Part shown: positions 44,660 through 55,339 of the stretch, piece by piece
Position numbering within the stretch: position 1 is the stretch's first letter
How the letters are laid out: the number at the start of each line of letters is the position of its first letter
Source: Endomychus coccineus
Lineage: Eukaryota; Arthropoda; Insecta; Coleoptera; Endomychidae
Assembly (NCBI GenBank): GCA_958510875.1
Contig: OY294067.1
Coordinates: forward strand, 57,362,039-57,426,038
Length of the DNA stretch: 64,000 nucleotides
Direction of reading: 5' to 3'
Translations under genes and position numbers: made by a program
Notes under the pieces: generated by a model
Database searches by the model: none
Told to the model about the DNA's origin: nothing
Seen by the model: only the letters and a program-made list of their open reading frames with translations

Positions 44660-45728
44660 CATAGAGTCCTAGAGGCCATTTCATAAACTTTTCTAGGGTC
44701 ATGGAACGTTAAAGAAAGTTTGAATTTGGAATGCAGGGGCTAATGAAATATCAGTATGCAATTTTAAAACAATCCATAATTATACTAAATACATGAGTCT
44801 TATAATCTTACTGTGGTCGTTCTTAATCCGGAGTATATTACATCATATTCCGAAGCGCCGAAACTGAAATGTTTCCAAGTACCGATAGGTGTCATCACTT
44901 CTTAGTCATCTTCGACTTTACGCTTCTACTTCAAAACTTCATCCAAACATTTTTTGGCTCAGTACATGTACTTGATCTAGATTCGAAGCTATGCTTTTAT
45001 CCACTATATAGGGGTAGTATAAAGAAATAAGTACACTTGCCTTTTCACGTAATACATATCTGGTCATCTCACTCGCTCTTGCTTGAAGTATTACTTCTGT
45101 GTCACTCTGTTAAAGCATACTTTCGGCGTGACACGACTCGTAATCTCAACGAGTTTCGTTCTCTATTGAACGCAAAAACAAGAGCCTATTCATACTACTA
45201 CATCACCTGTATCGCATTCACGTGAATATCACGTATATTGAATAAATTCCATACAATAGGAATTCATCCATCAATCCTGGCAACTTGAGCGTCAAAATTC
45301 ATAAAAATTCTTTCTATGATATTCAATCAATTTTAGCTCATTCTAGATGTGCCTTAGTAGTGATATGATTGGATTATTATTGGATATTGTGAATTTAAAA
45401 CGTTGCCCAAATCACTCGAAAAATAATTATTATTTTCAAAGTGGAAATGCCATATTTCTCACATTTTAGTGAGTATGTGAGTCAATATAGCTTTGTGTCT
45501 AATATGTCACATGAAAACACTATATTTAATTCTCTTTGTTATATTTTACAGCATATTGAAAAATGACAGAAAGTGGCTGGTATATATTTTGACTTGGTTA
45601 CCTACGTATTCTCACTGAGAATCATTAGAAGTTCATGGAATCCATGGGAAAGCCTTAAGATCTGTCCAGGTCATATCACTATAGCAGGTTACAAATTGTT
45701 TCTATGAAGGGTTGGATGGCATCGTCAG
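44660..45728. other. No gene recognised
   Basis: AT-rich; 62-codon frame at 45037 without known motif. Confidence 0.35.
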
Positions 45729-45870
45729 AAAATAGTACATTGTGTATCTAGTAGTGAAAGCAATACATTCCCGGACGACAATGTAAATTGTGGCCGAAGC
45801 ATTAAGCCGAGGTCGACAAGCATTGAAGTCTGGGAATGTGCTTTCACTACGAGGTACACATACTATTTTT
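45729..45870. repeat. 142-bp palindrome at the 5' flank of recombinase copy 2
   Basis: The left arm AAAATAGTACATTGTGTATC then TAGTAGTGAAAGC..CATTCCC pairs with GGGAATGTGCTTTCACTAC, then GAGGTACACATACTATTTTT. The loop of ~58 bp contains GCATTAAGCCGAGGTCGAC. Arm start (AAAATAGTA) and the GTGAAAGC core resemble the palindromes beside copies 1 and 3. Confidence 0.8.
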
Positions 45871-46063
45871 TCTGAAATCGCAATCAACATTATCATAAAT
45901 TAAGGAATATTTATAAATGCATAACAATTTTTGATTACCATCTTATTGCCTATGAAATCGTTTCCTTGACAATCACTGTATGTTTATTGTTGTGAAAAAA
46001 CTCAGAGATTCACTACTTATTTCGGCTTAGTACCTACTTATCGTTAAAAAATATTTATTAAAA

Positions 46064-46560
46064 TGGAGAGTGATGTTCAGGTGTGTGGGATACCACCAGT
46101 GTTAGTAAATGCTGCTGAAATAGTCATCTTGAATTTATTGCCAAATAAACTCAAGGCAAAATATGAATAGCTTACAAACGTTTTATGTATTATTGCCAAG
46201 GAAAAAGACGACCTCCCGATCTGAAAATTTCACGATTGCATACTTTTCTGATTTATCTGAGTTGAAGGCATCTACATTATGGTCAAATTACTCCATGCTG
46301 AGAGCTACAAAAAAAATATTGATATCACAAAATATTCGAGATTACGTGCTTTCCTGAAACGTCACAGTGCCAACTATAAACCGAGGAAGTCAAAAGTTTT
46401 GTCAGATGTACAGATTGAAACTTTTATCACTCCAACACCAGATTATATAGAGTGTGTTCACGTTAAGGATTTACCACCCTTGTACCTTTTGTATTTTTTT
46501 TCGGATTTTGATAAACTTTTTTTTGTTAGGTTGGTATTCAAAAAGTGCATTACATAAGAG
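46064..46560 (+). pseudogene. Crypton-like tyrosine recombinase, copy 2 (N-terminal exon only)
   Basis: Starts MESDVQVCGIPPVLVNAAEI then LNLLPNKLKAKYE-stop. Shifted frames then give NFTIAYFSDLSELKASTLWS, NYSMLRA, and KNIDITKYSRLRAFLKRHSA, NYKPRKSKVLSDVQIETF, TPDYIECVHVK. It aligns piece by piece with copies 1 and 3. The donor at the conserved intron position is not evident (..GTTAAGGATTT) and no second exon was found. At least one stop and two frameshifts. Confidence 0.7.
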
Positions 46561-46724
46561 CATAACTTCAGTTTTGTGCTGTGATCATGGCCAGCTAGGA
46601 CTACTTTCATTGGCTTTAATTTCATAAAATATTATCAGGAATTTTGCTAGAGAAAAACAGATAACGGATTCTTATTCAGGATAACGTTAAACTTAGCTGT
46701 ACCGATTTTCAGTGTTCTGAAATA

Positions 46725-47300
46725 CAGGGTGTCCAAGAAAAGAAAATTTTACTTTTATCACCACTAATACAAATTATTAAACAATTTTATCGTTAAATTA
46801 ACAAATAAGAAATTTGTAATACAGTTGAGTTTTTGTAATTTCCACTAATCCACCAAATTCCCTTATACACTCTCCGATTATTCCTTATCACATTTCTTAA
46901 CTGCTGTCGAGTTATACTGTAACAAGCTCCTCGCTTCTTCTCGGTTCTGACACCTTGTAGCATACATTTTATTCTTTATTGTCCCCCAAAGAAAGAAATT
47001 AAGCGACGTGATGTCTGGAGATCTCGACGGCCAAAGAATATGAGGACTACTGAATCCGATCCAACGATTAGGACAATCATCATTTAACCACTGCCTCACA
47101 CTAACAGCATTAAGGATAGGAGCTCCATCAAGTTGTATGTATAAATTGTAGCGGTAAACAAGAGGATGGTCATCGAGTACATCGGTGAACTCATTTAGTA
47201 GAAATCTAAGAAAGCTAGCAACATTTGAATTTTCATAAAAGGTATGGCCCAATGCTATTTTAGTTTAAAGTGCCACAGAAACCTCCACACTCTGATATTT
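46725..47300 (-). mobile_element. IS630/Tc1-type transposon fragment D (3' part)
   Basis: The terminus CAGGGTGTCCAAGAAAAG starts at 46725 after TA. On the minus strand 47252-46878 encodes SFLRFLLNEFTDVLDD.., YNLYIQLDGAPILNAVSVRQ (D2), CPNRWIGFSSP, LWPSRSPDITSLNFFLWGTI (D3) and ..KNKMYATRCQNREEARSL. D1 and the N-terminus are lost upstream of ~47300. It is the same DDE group as elements A-C but a different subfamily. Confidence 0.8.
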
Positions 47301-47489
47301 CGTGATGTTTCCGGTTCTGGAAAGTTCGTTGCTTAGCAATGGACTAAAATACTAGATTAGCGTATTTTGGAGTATGAAGGTGCTTCGAGAAAGTAGCCAT
47401 TTTTGAAGGATTTCAGGAAAGAATATTCTCCGACAAGGTCAATGATATTCAAGGTGTCCATTATACAGGGCTCTATACTGGGCTTATAT

Positions 47490-48270
47490 CTTCCTCATAT
47501 ATGTCATCTACCTATATATAAAATAGATTTGGGACCACTCGCTGATACGATATGCTATTGATGGTGCCTACCACTCCAAACTTAGTCGAATGGACAAGGA
47601 GTATAGCAAGTCTGAAGACTGATTGGTGTGAGGAGAACCTACTCAATCTCAATAGTCGGAAAACTGCTCTTATGACCTTTTCTATAACTCCTAATTATTT
47701 GTACCACTTAGTGAACGATCAATACATCAGGTTGATACACTATAGTTTATTGGCATCATTCTTGAATCAGGTATCAAATGGGTGCCACATTTTGATGCCC
47801 TGCACAAGAGATTGGTTAGTGTATGTTATGTTGTGAGGTATGTTCGACAACACGTAAGTGTTATTAGTCTGAGGATAATTTAACAAGCCTACGCATAATC
47901 AATACTAAGTTATGGTTAATTTTTGATAATTGACAGAATATGCTGTAAAACTGTTTGTTGCTCAGAAAAGAATAATTCGTAGCATAATGCTTGTAAATGG
48001 TTGCACCTCGCACATCTTGTACTCCTTACCCTATAATGTTGAATAATAATATGAGCTTACCATGTGTATATATCTAAAGATTGATCTTGTCTGTTCGAAA
48101 CAACAGAAGTTCATTCGCATTAACAAACGGAGAAAGATATAATGCTCAACCGAGGGTCATTAGCAGTGAGGAGTGGAATATTTCATTTGAAGGGAAATTG
48201 AGGCAGTACCTCCTCTTCCAATATTCTATACATTTGAAGAATACCTTCTGGCTAGATCTAGCTTAGTTTC
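47490..48270 (+). mobile_element. CR1/Jockey-like RT C-terminal fragment
   Basis: Plus strand: ..YADT-like palm remnant with LLMVPTTPNL.., SLKTDWCEENLLNLNSRKTA, LMTFSITPN, then ..KLFVAQKRIIRSIMLVNGCT, VRNNRSSFALTNGERYNAQP and SFEGKLRQYLLFQYSI. The W..N.L.LN..KT..M.F strand and the VAQKR..R thumb mark a CR1/Jockey RT. It resembles the copy at 9484-10330. Several stops. Confidence 0.65.
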
Positions 48271-48279
48271 TTTTTAGTT

Positions 48280-48900
48280 ATATGGTGCATGCGCGGGTGA
48301 AGTCGAAAATTACAAGTATTGGGAAATTGGAAAAGAAAACATTGACATACATAGATAGAAATATTAATGGAATTGTAATATCATAGAATTTTATAACTAA
48401 TAAGGAAACATGGGCCGAGTACTATCCGAAGAAATCATAGTACAAATTCTAATGGAAATACTTACACTTATACCTTTTTTCACAAATAACTTGACAAATT
48501 CCGAACTTACTCCAATCTTCGCAGACTCAAGCTCAATTAGTACCGACATTATTCAGTCTTCATCATCAGAAATTTCGTAGATGTCAGGAAGTACATTTTG
48601 GGTATCACTCTTTGTGGGAAAGCCTCTCGTCAATTTGGGTTAATGGTAGCAACTCTATAAGATTCTTCTTTAACGCCATTGATAGGTACTGGGAGTTTAA
48701 GGAGTTCAAGTTCACTCCCTTGAAAGTCGCATCTGGATCGAGCGTCGCTTCATATTTTATAATCCGCGAAACCACATTATATCCCTTGAAACGGTGTTGT
48801 TCACATCATTTTTTTTTGCTGAAAGTATAATCTAAAAATGAAGAAGAGTCGAAAAAAGATCATGAGATTTTTCCTTCACTGTGAAGGAGTGTTCTCTTAC
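48280..48900. other. No gene recognised
   Basis: A 72-codon plus frame at 48612 has no recognised domain. Confidence 0.35.
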
Positions 48901-48909
48901 GCAAAAACG

Positions 48910-49530
48910 CTCGAGCTACAATTCTAGTGTCTTTTCATTAATCGAATGATCAGTGCCACTTTTCATATGTGTGTGACCGCTCATAAGAATTGTATGGTAT
49001 ACGCATTCAATATTCTTGGAGATTAGCCCAGTAAACATACACACTAAACACTTACAGCTAGTGTTATTCCGGTACGAGTGTCGGTGTATAGGAGCTTTTA
49101 TTTTTTGGTTCATGTCTTCCTCGTTGGTATCAGATATAATGCACAGCAATAGCATTATATCCGATACTGACGAGTTGTGGAAACATTGATCAAAAAACAA
49201 ACTTGACGTATTTCTATCAACTTGCCCTTCAAACGAAGGTGATATTAATAACTTAAAAGTGTAGTCTTTTGTTAATCTTTATCGCTGAGTTTAACTTTTG
49301 CAGTCTTGGTAGGTTCTCCTTTGTACGAAACCATCTTTCTATATACTAATATTTTTCAAATATCTCCTTTCTTCCATTATTCATGCATTCTATTTTTGCA
49401 TTTGATCCTGCATGTGCAAAGTTCTTCGCACACTCTGTTCCGAATGATTTTTCCATTGATTCTTCCTGAACACCACATGCATGTTACAGTTTCACCATTT
49501 TTGTTTATGTGTCAACGATAACTTCACGGA
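48910..49530 (-). pseudogene. Fragment of an insect repeat-encoded protein of unknown function
   Basis: Minus strand: 49500-49400 gives ..GTECAKNFAHAGSNAKIECM-like sequence with an NGRKEIFEKY stretch. 49150-48920 gives ISKNIECVYHTILMSGHTHM and KSGTDHSINEKTLEL. The spacing C...R.EIF..YW, followed much later by I..HKFL.SGHT....D..H..IE, resembles a large uncharacterised insect protein family that I believe is transposon-derived. The identification is tentative; frames are broken. Confidence 0.35.
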
Positions 49531-50094
49531 ATTCGGGATATATTTTTCAAATGGCAACTGCAGAGGGTATAAGTCGAGTTATATCAATACACATACTAAT
49601 TATGACCATTATCGATAATTTTCAAACGTACATAGTTGAACTATAATGGAAATATTAATTCAGAAATTGATGCATTTTATCACTCCCAAAACAATTACGA
49701 CATTTTCCATTAATTTTTATTTTTTATTCGTGATATATACCGATAAGAATTCAATGGTATATAAAACATCTTCCGAAACTTCCCAAACTTGAATTCAGAA
49801 AATCATCAGAAAATCAAAATGCCAAAAACACTTAGTATCTCCTCAGGATGACAATGTATTTCTATGATTTTCCATTGAAAAGGTCATTCATTAGAACTGC
49901 GGGAACTGCATATTGGCCCCTACATATGAACTTGTGGGTTACGGTCATGAAAGAGTTTGGAAACTCTGCAACTGAAGCAGGACGCTATAGCCGAGGACTG
50001 ACTGGAAGAACAAAGACTTCAGACCACATGCGTCTGGTGAGTCCTCGTGCAGTTCACAGACGGTTTGAAGAGTTACTCGTGCAGAACTAGTGTT

Positions 50095-50640
50095 TAATTT
50101 TCTGTTTCCATAGTTGATCAAGCCACCCTTCTTCCAGGCTGAGGTCTGGGCAATCCAGGCCTGTGCCCTGAAGAATCTGAGCATGAACTGCCGATGTAGA
50201 TGGAATCCTATCTTCTCCGACAGCCGAGCGGCCTAGTTGTTTTCCGCCTCGATGTGATTTATAACCTTATTATAAAGTGCAGGGAAGCGCTGGTTGAATT
50301 AGCAAAAGTGAACAAATTTCAGCTACTGTGGGCTCACCCTTGCCTGAAAGGAAATGAAGTTGCCATTGAATTGGTCAAACAGTGTTTCTCAGAAACTCTC
50401 TAAAACTCAGAGAGCTAATGAATAAACAGTGGCTTTCGGAGTAGTGAAGGACTCGTGGTATAAGGCAGACGAAGCTCCACATTGAGATTTTGCTTGAGCC
50501 TTTCCTCCATGAGGAGAAAAAACATCTATCTTGAACAGACTTCTACACTTAGTGAGAATTGTTGATGGCCAGGTTAGAGAAGATGAGGAGAGGTAAACGA
50601 AACTGCCTCTCACATCCATGTAGAATGTCCAGCCCTGGCT
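50095..50640 (+). mobile_element. R1/I-type non-LTR retrotransposon, RNase H remnant
   Basis: Plus strand: ..QAEVWAIQACALKNLSMNCR, WNPIFSDS (second catalytic Asp), then KCREALVELAKVNKFQLLWA and GNEVAIELVKQ (normally W-PGH..I.GNE.AD.LA), then ..ETASHIHVECPALA, the Zn-knuckle tail. Frame changes at ~50175, ~50400 and ~50600. Confidence 0.65.
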
Positions 50641-50644
50641 ATTC

Positions 50645-51010
50645 TCAGACGATTAACTCTCTTCTGAATAGAATATGAGAGCTCCAGCGTATGTTTTGGA
50701 ACTGAACTTCAAATATGTACAGCAGTACGGCAAGACAGGTCGAATATGTGCTTTGTAGATTATAATCAGGTGCTGTGGTGTAAGGTAGCATTCGGAACTG
50801 AAACTTTTGTAGAGTGGTTTCCTCAGTGGATCTATCGTCCCATGAGGGGCTTCTGTTGGTGATTATACAGAGCACGGATATGGACGACTTCCTATGAGAA
50901 TAGTTGTAGCTGACATTATATTAGGGACTATGGAACCCGCCTTCTGGGGAAAATACTAGCTTGAGTTTTGGTTGCATTCTAGATTATTAGATCATTCATT
51001 GCATCGAGCT
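50645..51010 (-). mobile_element. Jockey/CR1-like family X fragment
   Basis: Minus strand: ..TIPNMMSATTI-like start near 50940, ..SPSWDDRSTEETTLQKFQFR, then a YKAHIRPVL..-type thumb and FSSKTYAGAL.. sequence matching 869-1340 and 61680-62170. It abuts an RNase H fragment of another family. Confidence 0.55.
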
Positions 51011-51905
51011 GTCTCTGCATTGCTGGCTTGATTGGATGATATAAGGTCTCTTGATGAGGTAACGGTATGAAGTCTCTTCTTGTAAAATAACTCACACAAT
51101 ATATAAAATATGTTTTATCCATCTCTTATCCGGATTTTCTGTGCGCTTTTTTAAAATTATTGCAATATACACACGACTCTCGGAGGAAACAACTTCACTC
51201 GATGTAATCAATTACAGAACTATGAAATTCTGATACGACATTGTACATCCTAACGGAATGAGTATGTCTAATGTTGTTTTATGCAGGTCATAAATTATGC
51301 CGGCGTTAAACTCGTGTATTTAACAGGTTTACAGTGAACTTGAAAAGGTATGTCTGCTTTATATTAACATAAATTGGAACTGACATACACAATTTTCGAC
51401 GAACAAATTTTGGAGTTAAGTGCAAACAAGCTTAAATTACATTTGGCTGTGCAAATGTAAAGTATCGAACCGAGCTATCCCGTAGCAATTTTATCCTCAC
51501 GCATTTTCAAACAAAAATAATTTATTATTCTACTTAGGAAATTGGTGATGATAATGAATGCTATAATTAGGTCGTATACGGAAATCTTTCACTGTATGCT
51601 AGTTTCTGGCGGAATATCCGAATTGCTCGACGGAACGAAATTTTATGAAGATCGAATTGCGTGACAGAACAGGAACCCGCACAGGTATTTATTAAGAAAA
51701 AATTGGAACGGTAAACATTGAGTATGAACCACAGTTTTATTAAGTGAATCAAATGTGCACAAATATTTTTTTACACTTTAGAAGCAAGTTAGTTTGATCT
51801 ATTGCGATAGTCCAGTCAAGAGTGTGAAAAAATAGGGGTCATTACAAACAATGAAAAACCATTTTCAATGAACAAATGAAATGTCTTTTATAACAAATAG
51901 AATAT
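51011..51905. other. No gene recognised
   Basis: AT-rich; nothing identified. Confidence 0.35.
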
Positions 51906-51909
51906 CTCA

Positions 51910-52402
51910 GGCACTTTTAAAAGCCAGAAATTTTTACTAAATCTTAGCTACGAACAACATTTTTTCTCGGAGTGTGGTATTGAAATAATAAGATGCCGTG
52001 ATGTGTCTCGGTACAATTTTCCCTAAAAGAAGGGAAATTTTGGAAAATTTGTGGAAAATTGCGTCGTTTTTCCTTCATATTCCTATCTCGGTCCTCGTCC
52101 AACGTGTCGTATTACACGCTTTCGTAGTCGCTGAGTATAATTCTATGATCATAAAATGAAAACCGACCATTTCTACAAGACAAACTTCAAATATTTTGTT
52201 TTTAGAAAAATGTTAGTTAGTGTTATTGGAATGATAAGGTACCGTGATGTTTCTCGGTACAAATTTCACTAAAACGACGAAAATTCTGTAGAATTGGTGG
52301 AAAATTGCGTCGTTTTCCTTCATATTCCTGTCTCAGTCCTCGTCCAACGTGTTAAATTATAGATTTTTGTGGTTGCTGAGTATTATTTTATGGTTATAAA
52401 AT
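51910..52402. repeat. Tandem duplication, 246-bp unit, two copies
   Basis: Landmarks CCGTGATGT(G/T)TCTCGGTAC (51995 and 52241), TGGAAAATTGCGTCGTTTT and CCTCGTCCAACGTGT each occur twice, 246 bp apart. The second unit ends where the hAT-type terminus starts at 52403. Confidence 0.85.
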
Positions 52403-52480
52403 CAGTGGCGTAACTAGGTAAAGTGGTGCCCGTGGCAAGTGTTGTAATCGCGCCCCCTTTGGAAATGCATAACCAAATTT
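52403..52480 (+). mobile_element. hAT-type terminus, solo
   Basis: CAGTGGCGTAACTAGG at 52403 matches the inward-read end of the 37733-38930 hAT element. The following GCGCCCCC-rich sequence is typical of such ends. No partner terminus seen downstream. Confidence 0.5.
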
Positions 52481-52574
52481 ATTTGTTCCTCTCCTTACAT
52501 GAGCGAGATATAGTTAATTTGTACTACAACATGAATCGTTTAAAGTGATTGGTTGGAATTATTTTTTAATGTAA

Positions 52575-53050
52575 ATAAATGTGGAAACAAAAAACACAAC
52601 AACAATATTTTTTGATTTTGACTTTTGTCTATCCTCCACATATTTTCTGTACGATGGCAAGTTTTACGAGCAGTCTTCGGGAGCTGCCATGGGTTCCCCA
52701 CTTTTTTAACAAAGCTAATATCTTCATGGAAACTTTTGAACAAGATGCCATTGACTCATCTGTTCTCAAGCCGAAATGTTGATGTAGATATGTCGACGAC
52801 ACATTTGTTATTTGGCAGTATGGTCGCAGAAAGCTTGTTCCCTTCCTCGATCACTTAAATTCAATACTTCTCAATATCGTTTTCACCATGGAAGTCGAAT
52901 CGCAAGGTTCACTCCCTTTCCTAGATGTATTGGTTAGTCGACAGACTAACGATGACGGTACCTTGGGATATTCTGTGTATCGAACAGAACAGATTATTCT
53001 ACAGGTTTCGAATGATTCATATTCTACACCAGCGAACGTGAACACGAGCT
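52575..53050 (+). mobile_element. Penelope-like RT core fragment
   Basis: Plus strand: ..PHFFNKANIFMETFEQDAID, ..KPKC-stop-CRYVDDTFVIWQYGRRK (catalytic YVDD), FLDHLNSILLNIVFTMEVES, then QGSLPFLDVLVSRQTNDDGT and LGYSVYRTEQ. This is the palm of Penelope-like RTs (YVDDTF, FTME.E..G.LPFLD). One TGA stop before the catalytic motif; the frame decays after 53000. Confidence 0.8.
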
Positions 53051-53233
53051 GAAGGCGAAGGCTACGGTTCGCGAATGTGGAATATGTCACTCCAAGCGTG
53101 TTACTAGACTATAGCTTCTCTAACAAAATTCTACAAATTTCACAAAAAAGTTATTTGATATTTGACAGTTATTTGATATTACTGATTTATTATCAAAATA
53201 TCTCCTTATTAAAATATTCCTTATTAAAATATA

Positions 53234-53323
53234 CTGGGTCAGAATGTATATTCTATCAGTGCTTTCGACCAATCAGAAGCGGGTTAGCCGTTATCCAGTG
53301 ATAGAATATACAATTTGACACAG
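53234..53323. repeat. 90-bp palindrome with CCAAT in the loop
   Basis: Arms CTGGGTCAGAATGTATATTC.. and ..GAATATACAATTTGACACAG pair over ~28 bp with four mismatches. The ~34-bp loop holds CGACCAATCAGAAGCGG. It lies just outside the palindrome bordering recombinase copy 3. Confidence 0.75.
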
Positions 53324-53366
53324 TCTGTCAGAATGATATATGTTACAATCTAATCTTCAATCATGG

Positions 53367-53486
53367 AAATAGTATATTACGTTACTAGTGTGCGAAGTAT
53401 TTCACATGAGTGGGAGAATGTGGAATGAGTGCGACAATCCCACGAGTGTGAAATGGCACTTTCCCCACAAGTAATGTACACTATTT
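53367..53486. repeat. ~120-bp palindrome at the 3' flank of recombinase copy 3
   Basis: The left arm AAATAGTATATTACGTTACT, AGTGTGCGAAGTATTTCACA.. pairs with ..TGTGAAATGGCACTTTCCCC, ACAAGTAATGTACACTATTT. Inner arms GAGTGGGA/TCCCACGAG flank a ~23-bp centre. Arm order (AAATAG.., GTACA.., GGGGAAAGTGCC) parallels copies 1 and 2. Confidence 0.75.
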
Positions 53487-53690
53487 TTTCGACGACCACA
53501 GATTAATGCATAATTGCAAATAAATTGATAAATTTTCACTTTATTTTGCAAATTTGAGAATTTTACAGAGAAAAGTAATAATTGAACAAGATTACTGCTT
53601 AGAATTGTAGAAATTATAAGTAATATTATTATTATTACAATTAGTAAATTGTTATGGACTTTGCAATGAGGAGTCAGACAGATTTATCTG

Positions 53691-54624
53691 TTATTTGTAC
53701 ACTATGTACAGTAGTAGACTCGATGTCACTTTCTCGAAGAGGCGGAGTGACAGCTTTCGAAGTACTTCTGATGCACCCATAATTTTATTGGCAATATTTA
53801 ACCTGTTGGTATCAGAATCGTCAATATATTCTTCTGCGACTTTGGACGATTCCCAACCCCCATGTCTTTTCAGAGAAGTTAGATCTCCTCCTGCATCTAC
53901 TAATATAGTAGCAGAAGAACGGCGAAATGAGTGCCCTGTGTATTTTTCAGGAACCTTTAGATTTAAAAATTTAGCCACTACTCTAGGTATATTTCCAATT
54001 TTGTTAATGCCCACTACTTGTTGCAGTAATAGTGAACTTGCGACAGCATTTATTTTTTGTATTATTAATTTGAATGAGAACCGCAGTCACCAAATCTTCA
54101 ATGGTATTTATACATAACTGGGTAAGTTCTTGCTTGCGACATGCACCAGATATACCCATAACCAACACAACCTAAAAAAAAACATAATTAAATAAATGTA
54201 TGGACTTTGTTTAAATACCGATGACTTACCTTTGTATTGTAAATTCACCAATTTCTTGTTGCGTCAAAATTTTAGCTTTTTTCGGTTTATATCCGTCACT
54301 TTTCCTTTTTTTTAATGCCTTAAGTTTACTATATTTGGAGATATCTACTTTGTGGTGAATGGATAAAGTGGTACTCAACATAGAATAATTAGTCCAATGT
54401 TGAGCATTGGATTCTATTGGAAAGTTCACCCATGTATGCAAGCAAAACTTTTTCAGGAAGGAGCTTCTTATTTCCTTATTTCTTAGCCATGAAAGAAATT
54501 GATCGTAAGCGTATTAGTACCTTCTTTTGGACTTTTCAGGCAGTAAATTTAGTGACGTTAATTTTGCGGCCTCTTCAATTTCAGGTGGAGTACATTGATC
54601 ATCACTATCAATCTCTGCATCCAT
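53691..54624 (-). pseudogene. Crypton-like tyrosine recombinase, copy 3 (full-length order, catalytic C-terminus kept)
   Basis: Minus strand. Exon 1 (54624-54230) begins MDAEIDSDDQCTPPEIEEAA, LLPEKSKRRY-stop, AYDQFLSWLRNKEI, and after shifts YSMLSTTL, DISKYSKLKALKKRKSDGYK, LTQQEIGEF. Donor GTAAGT and acceptor TTTTTTTTAG bound a 58-bp intron (54229-54172). Exon 2 begins VVLVMGISGACRKQELTQL (catalytic box-I Arg), continues IQINNTKNK, and after shifts is open from 54014: YTGHSFRRSSATILV (HxxR), LKRHGGWESSKVAEEYI (W and nucleophilic Tyr). So R..HxxR..W..Y are all visible. Stops and shifts make it a pseudogene. The family is Crypton-like; a host-domesticated paralogue cannot be excluded. Confidence 0.8.
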
Positions 54625-54779
54625 GTTTTATGAAATTTTAGATTCTATTTTCACGGTTTTGTATATGATAAGAATGATGCATATGCAAAACTGACACTTC
54701 TAAAGTTTATCTGACGTTTTTGCAATATTAATTTCAAAGCACACTTCAATTCCATTATGCAATATATATAGCTTTAGAT

Positions 54780-54896
54780 ACACATATCACTCTAGTGTGA
54801 TATTTAACTTTTTATCTCTAGGGTGATATTTGTCATTTTTGAAGTAACCAAATAGTGTGCTATTTGTCATTTTCGCTTGTGGTCGTCGGAAAATTA
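54780..54896. promoter_or_regulatory. Palindrome cluster upstream of recombinase copy 3
   Basis: ACATATCAC and GTGATATTT flank the 6-bp spacer TCTAGT (54780-54803). A second GTGATATTTG follows TCTAGG, then AAATAG-TGTG-CTATTT (~54850). The outermost TGTGGTCGTCGG (54879-54890) is inverted relative to CGACGACCACA at 53490-53500. Same CTAG-centred geometry as 41561-41612, 150-270 bp upstream of the start codon. Confidence 0.55.
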
Positions 54897-54899
54897 GAT

Positions 54900-55335
54900 T
54901 CTAAAATCAAGTTGGAGAAATATCATTCCATGCCTTTACTTTGAAATATCATTGTTTTCTATATCAGATAAGGTTTAAATTCACCGCAATAGTTGATATA
55001 ATAGAGGCATTATCTAGAAGGACCCTGGAATATATATTATTTTGTATCTGGAGGAGATAGCGATTCATAAGCCGTCATAATATTGAAATCTGTTCCTTAA
55101 ACACTTCTATCCCAGACTCATTTTATTAACAGATGTGATTCGTAGAATTTGAGGCGAATTACGAAACAGCCAATTTCAACTTTAGTATTCGGAACCAGAT
55201 GCTTCATAATTGCAGAACTTTCTGTTCTTCCTATTCACTTATGTGTTTACATTTTACCATCGAATTTATAGGATTGTAAAAAATTTGTCATACAGCTCAT
55301 TTATAATACTATCAAACACGTTACGAATCATGCTA
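54900..55335. other. No gene recognised
   Basis: AT-rich spacer between the recombinase copy and a mariner relic. Confidence 0.35.
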
Positions 55336-55339
55336 TCTC

